Source: Gemmataceae bacterium
GTDB lineage: Bacteria > Planctomycetota > Planctomycetia > Gemmatales > Gemmataceae
Length of the DNA: 10,669 bases
Assembly (NCBI GenBank): GCA_026418875.1
Contig: JAOAAM010000243.1
Span: forward strand, 1-10,669
Direction: 5' to 3'
This document shows positions 8,354 through 10,669 of the stretch, one piece after another. The stretch's first letter is position 1, and every line of letters starts with the position of its first letter. Both the position numbers and the translations under genes were made by a program. The notes beneath the pieces are model-generated. The model was not told the origin of the DNA. It saw only the letters and a list, made by a program, of their open reading frames with translations, and did not search any database.

Positions 8354-8753
8354 GGGCGGCGCTCCGTCGGGACTTGACGAATTCCACGATTTGCTGCATC
8401 GGCGTGCCGGGCCCGAAGACGCGGGACACCCCCATCTCCAGCAGTTTCGGGACATCCGCCTCGGGGATGATCCCCCCCACGATCACGCCGACATGATCGA
8501 GGCCGGCCTGCCGCATCGCCTCCATGATCTGCGGCACCAAAGTCATGTGGGCACCCGACAGGATGCTGATGCCCAGCCAATCCGCGTCCTCGTCGGCGAC
8601 GGTGCGAACCACCGACTCGACCGTCTGCCACAACCCAGCGTAAATGACGTGGCAACCGGCGTCGCGCAAAGCCCGCGCGACCACCTTGATGCCGCGGTCG
8701 TGTCCATCCAGACCGACTTTGGCCAAGACGATGCGGATGGGTTCTTCGCTCAT
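8346..8753 (-). CDS. Stand-alone B12-binding subunit of a methylmalonyl-CoA mutase-type enzyme
   Basis: A 135-residue Rossmann-like cobalamin-binding protein equivalent to the C-terminal domain of methylmalonyl-CoA mutase or to the small subunit (McmA2 type) of split mutases. The base-off/His-on signature DxHxxG is present as DGHDRG (16-21), with His18 the expected cobalt ligand. The companion SxL motif is SIL (63-65, in ISILSGAHMTL), and a glycine pair is at 93-94. LAKVGLDGHDRG and GAHMTL are very close to the family norm. The frame opens at ATG 8771, but ATG 8753 is preferred because relatives begin about seven residues before the conserved strand. The gene ends inside meaB, which fits a mutase module. 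The large substrate-binding subunit is absent from the window, so the substrate (methylmalonyl-, isobutyryl- or another acyl-CoA) cannot be told. Confidence 0.93.
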   Translation of the reverse strand: MSEEPIRIVLAKVGLDGHDRGIKVVARALRDAGCHVIYAGLWQTVESVVRTVADEDADWLGISILSGAHMTLVPQIMEAMRQAGLDHVGVIVGGIIPEADVPKLLEMGVSRVFGPGTPMQQIVEFVKSRRSAAHA

Positions 8754-8759
8754 GCCCTC

Positions 8760-8768
8760 AGCATACCA
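8760..8768 (-). promoter_or_regulatory. Candidate extended -10 element, possible leaderless start
   Basis: TGGTATGCT on the minus strand fits the extended -10 form TGnTATnnT and ends six bases before ATG 8753, so transcription would begin at or next to the start codon. A GAGG stretch in those six bases is too near the ATG to be a comfortable ribosome site. No clear -35 is seen. The remaining spacer up to 8881 holds short GC-rich inverted pairs but no convincing terminator. Confidence 0.3.
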
Positions 8769-8881
8769 CATCCCGACCGGGACGGGCCATCCCCCCGACC
8801 CAAATCACGGTCAGATCCTGCTCCGGATCGAGGCCGGTTCGCGGGCATGATGACCCGTCGTCGGTCCGAAAAGCGGCGGCA

Positions 8882-10435
8882 TCAGGGCAGACTGACGAGT
8901 TCCACCGCGTCGAGGTTGTCACCCCGTGCAGCCCCCCCAAGGACGATCAGCCGGCCCCCGGCAGACACCATGCGTCCGGCGATCCGCGAGTGCTTCAACC
9001 GGCCGATCTCCTCCCAGCCGTCCCCCGCATCATTCAAGCGGATGATCCGACCGTCCGCCAGCGCGGCATGCGGCCGATCCTTCCCCATGTACGCTGCCGG
9101 AGCGAATCCGTTCCGATCGAACCCGGGCAGCGGCGGCCCCTCCGACCAGCTGCCCGTGGTCGTGTCCAACACGTTGACGGTTTTGTGGATCTCGTTGTCC
9201 TCCGTCAGACCGCCCAGAACGTAAATCTTCGTCCCCATCCGGGCGACGGCCAACGCACGACGGCGGAACGGCTGCGCGATCGACTCCCACGACGGCTTTT
9301 CCCGGCTCAAATCCAGAACCAACGCCGTCTCGTGCCACTCCGACTCCTGGCCCCGGCCCTTCATCCACCAGCCGCCGATGACATAGATCCGATCCCCCAC
9401 GACGACCGCATCATGCGACGATCGCGGCTGGGGCAAATCGGGAAGCGGCTCCCATTGCCCAGTCTGCGGGTCGAATCGCGCACAGTGCGCCACGGAATGG
9501 TTGTCTGCCTTCTCGCCCGGCTTGTTCCGCGGCTCCATCCCGCCGATGCGATACAGCTTCCCGCCGTGCGCCACCAACGCCAAGCCTTGCAAACCCGGTC
9601 CCCCCGCCAACGATTCCCAACGCGAGGGTTTGGCCAGGTTCAGCCGGTGGAACGTGCCGACGACCGCCTCGGTCGAGTAGCTGTGCGTCTTGGCGCAATG
9701 CCCGCCGTAGACGTACAGCCAATCGCCGCAGACATCCGCCCCAAAGCTGGCGACCGCCCGGGGCAGCGCGGGCAGCGACACCGGCTCCTCGGACGTCCGC
9801 TCGACTCGAAACACCAGCGTCGCGTAATGCCGGACCTCGTCGTACTTCTTTCCCTCAACTTCGCCCGAGGCTTGTTCGATGTGCCTGGCCCGCAAGCCGT
9901 ACAACTCCGGCTGGCTCACATCCAACTCGAACTCGCCGTTCTCATCTGTCGTGATCGGGCCTTTCTTCTTCGGTGCCACCACGTGAACCTCCGCCTTGGC
10001 CGCTGGTTTGCCTTGGAACAACACGACGAATCGGCCGTTTTCCTTCGCCGCGATTTCCAACGGCGAATTTGCCAGCGGAGCATCCACCACCCGACCACGG
10101 ACCAACTTGGCGTAATACATCAGCAAGAACGGTTTGCTCTGCCCCCGCTGCAAGATGCCGTAGCGGCAGTCGCCGCCGATCACCCGTGCATCCCCCGGCA
10201 AATCAACCAGGTAGGCGTGCTCGCCCTTGGTCATCTTCAACTCGCGGTTCCCCGCACGCAACTGCGTCTTGCCAATCAACTCGACGTTGACGGCGTCGTC
10301 TGGCTCCAATTCCTCGCTGAAGACGACCTTGGCCTTCGTGTCGCCTTGGCCCTCCGGCACGATAAAGATGAAATGCCCACACACCGGGGCCGTCGCCAAT
10401 AGGAACAGCAGTCCGCTTATCAGGATCGTTTTCAC
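8882..10435 (-). CDS. Exported DUF4198-like / Kelch propeller protein
   Basis: A 517-residue protein of unknown specific function. A signal peptide (about 1-20: Lys2, hydrophobic core, then APVCG before HFIFIVPEG) sends it through the membrane; there is no later membrane segment. Residues about 21-211 resemble DUF4198, the domain of some metal-uptake accessory proteins, with HFIFIVPEG at the start and an inner segment (about 136-175) like a carboxypeptidase-regulatory beta-sandwich (TTDENGEFEL). From about 217 to the end lie six Kelch-type blades, seen as YVYGGH (242-247), LYRIGGM (294-300), YVIGGWW (351-357), YVLGGL (405-410), a degenerate fifth lacking the Gly pair (about 455-467) and LIVLGGA (496-502). 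The part around GHCAKTHSYSTE with ALVAHGGKLYRIGG matches a Kelch family I recall from planctomycetes. GTG 10435 is taken because a good ribosome site precedes it and the signal peptide starts there. An ATG at 10477, preceded by GAGGTG, is the alternative. It follows the lipoprotein gene by 50 bases. Confidence 0.82.
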   Translation of the reverse strand: MKTILISGLLFLLATAPVCGHFIFIVPEGQGDTKAKVVFSEELEPDDAVNVELIGKTQLRAGNRELKMTKGEHAYLVDLPGDARVIGGDCRYGILQRGQSKPFLLMYYAKLVRGRVVDAPLANSPLEIAAKENGRFVVLFQGKPAAKAEVHVVAPKKKGPITTDENGEFELDVSQPELYGLRARHIEQASGEVEGKKYDEVRHYATLVFRVERTSEEPVSLPALPRAVASFGADVCGDWLYVYGGHCAKTHSYSTEAVVGTFHRLNLAKPSRWESLAGGPGLQGLALVAHGGKLYRIGGMEPRNKPGEKADNHSVAHCARFDPQTGQWEPLPDLPQPRSSHDAVVVGDRIYVIGGWWMKGRGQESEWHETALVLDLSREKPSWESIAQPFRRRALAVARMGTKIYVLGGLTEDNEIHKTVNVLDTTTGSWSEGPPLPGFDRNGFAPAAYMGKDRPHAALADGRIIRLNDAGDGWEEIGRLKHSRIAGRMVSAGGRLIVLGGAARGDNLDAVELVSLP

Positions 10436-10442
10436 GAAAAAA

Positions 10443-10448
10443 CTCCTC
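10443..10448 (-). promoter_or_regulatory. Shine-Dalgarno site deciding the GTG start of the Kelch gene
   Basis: GAGGAG followed by a T-rich seven-base spacer and GTG 10435. It supports the GTG that opens the signal peptide over the much longer open frame running to the window edge. Confidence 0.7.
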
Positions 10449-10485
10449 GCTGAAAAATCACATGCCTGGTGAACCATCTTGCACC

Positions 10486-10669
10486 TCAGCGCTTGCCCTT
10501 GGGCAACGCCGAAGCTGGATCGCCGATCACTTCCGGGGGCAGCTTTTCTTGCGGATCCGTCGCCGTGCTCCTCGGGGGAGTCGAGGCGGAACCGCACCCG
10601 ATCAAACCGAGCAACAGCGACAAGCACCAGCACCAGCGCCAGCACGAGCGCCAGCACCAACGACAGCAC
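10486..10669 (-). CDS. Small lipoprotein, 5' end beyond the window
   Basis: Sixty codons of a minus-strand frame are visible, ending at TGA 10488-10486. The start must lie beyond the right edge unless the TTG inside LSLLLG is used. The sequence runs CWRWCWCLSLLLGLIGC, in which LIGC is a lipobox with Cys25 as the lipid-carrying residue. It is followed by a Ser/Thr/Pro-rich mature part of only 36 residues ending LPKGKR. It is therefore probably a tiny membrane-anchored lipoprotein, or the end of one. The competing frame on the same strand, which runs into the Kelch gene, is rejected because its Kelch part starts properly at 10435. The segment before the lipobox is oddly rich in Trp, Cys and Arg because it is built on a period-6 DNA repeat. 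Small lipoproteins of this kind are common before exported planctomycete proteins; function unknown. Confidence 0.6.
   Translation of the reverse strand, partial: CCRWCWRSCWRWCWCLSLLLGLIGCGSASTPPRSTATDPQEKLPPEVIGDPASALPKGKR
10621..10668. repeat. Degenerate hexanucleotide tandem repeat
   Basis: Eight consecutive units of six bases with plus-strand consensus CCAGCR: caagca, ccagca, ccagcg, ccagca, cgagcg, ccagca, ccaacg, acagca. It reaches the window edge and may continue. In the lipoprotein frame each unit encodes a two-residue step, mostly Cys-Trp or Arg-Trp. In the neighbouring frame the same bases give an alternating Leu/Val/Ala run that looks like a membrane segment. Confidence 0.8.

Noticed and set aside
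8754..8881. Possible terminator between the Kelch and B12 genes
   Set aside because: Short pairs such as GATCC/GGATC and CGGG/CCCG exist, but stems are four or five bases and no T-run follows.
7905..9224. 439-codon plus-strand frame spanning meaB, the B12 gene and part of the Kelch gene
   Set aside because: It crosses three recognised minus-strand genes and their gap, and its translation is Ser/Arg/Pro-rich without domain structure.
8990..10402. 470-codon plus-strand frame opposite the Kelch gene
   Set aside because: The opposite strand has a signal peptide and repeated Kelch motifs; this frame has neither and is compositionally a shadow.
10436..10669. 78-residue N-terminal extension of the Kelch protein, starting with a Leu/Val/Ala run
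   Set aside because: It is produced by reading the hexanucleotide repeat and lipoprotein gene in the wrong frame; GTG 10435 has a ribosome site and starts a proper signal peptide.
1..10669. CRISPR arrays, insertion sequences, tRNA or rRNA genes
   Set aside because: No spaced direct repeats, no transposase frame or terminal inverted repeats, and no tRNA-like or rRNA-like segment was seen; the gaps between genes are all short.

Overview
The window is a G+C-rich bacterial segment in which every gene I can support lies on the minus strand, so transcription runs from high to low coordinates. A planctomycete of the Gemmata type is the best guess. The reasons are the short cysteine-pair zinc-ribbon protein with one membrane helix (125-346), the exported Kelch protein with a DUF4198-like front half, the small lipoprotein in front of it, and the patchy use of Shine-Dalgarno sites. 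This is recognition from memory, not a phylogenetic result.

Read in the direction of transcription there are three blocks. (1) Envelope block, 10669-8882: the 3' part of a small lipoprotein gene entering from the right edge, with a period-6 repeat in its signal-peptide region, then a 517-residue exported protein with a DUF4198-like domain and a Kelch propeller. (2) Cobalamin block, 8753-7460: a stand-alone B12-binding subunit of the methylmalonyl-CoA mutase type overlaps by 8 bases a MeaB/ArgK-type chaperone GTPase. No large catalytic mutase subunit is present. (3) Alpha-glucan/trehalose block, 7417-502: malQ (4-alpha-glucanotransferase), a treS-maltokinase fusion overlapping it by 11 bases, and treZ (maltooligosyltrehalose trehalohydrolase). 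A 73-residue zinc-ribbon membrane protein follows at 346-125. The last 124 bases hold no gene I can support, except a possible start codon at the very edge.

The trehalose block can be read as one metabolic unit. MalQ reshuffles maltodextrins, and TreS interconverts maltose and trehalose. The kinase half would make maltose-1-phosphate, the donor for GlgE-type glucan synthesis. TreZ releases trehalose from maltooligosyltrehalose. The enzyme that makes the TreZ substrate, TreY, is not in the window, and neither is GlgE. The kinase half departs from the usual maltokinase motifs at several places, which is the most testable oddity here. I found no RNA genes, insertion sequences or CRISPR arrays, and no system that I would call wholly undescribed.
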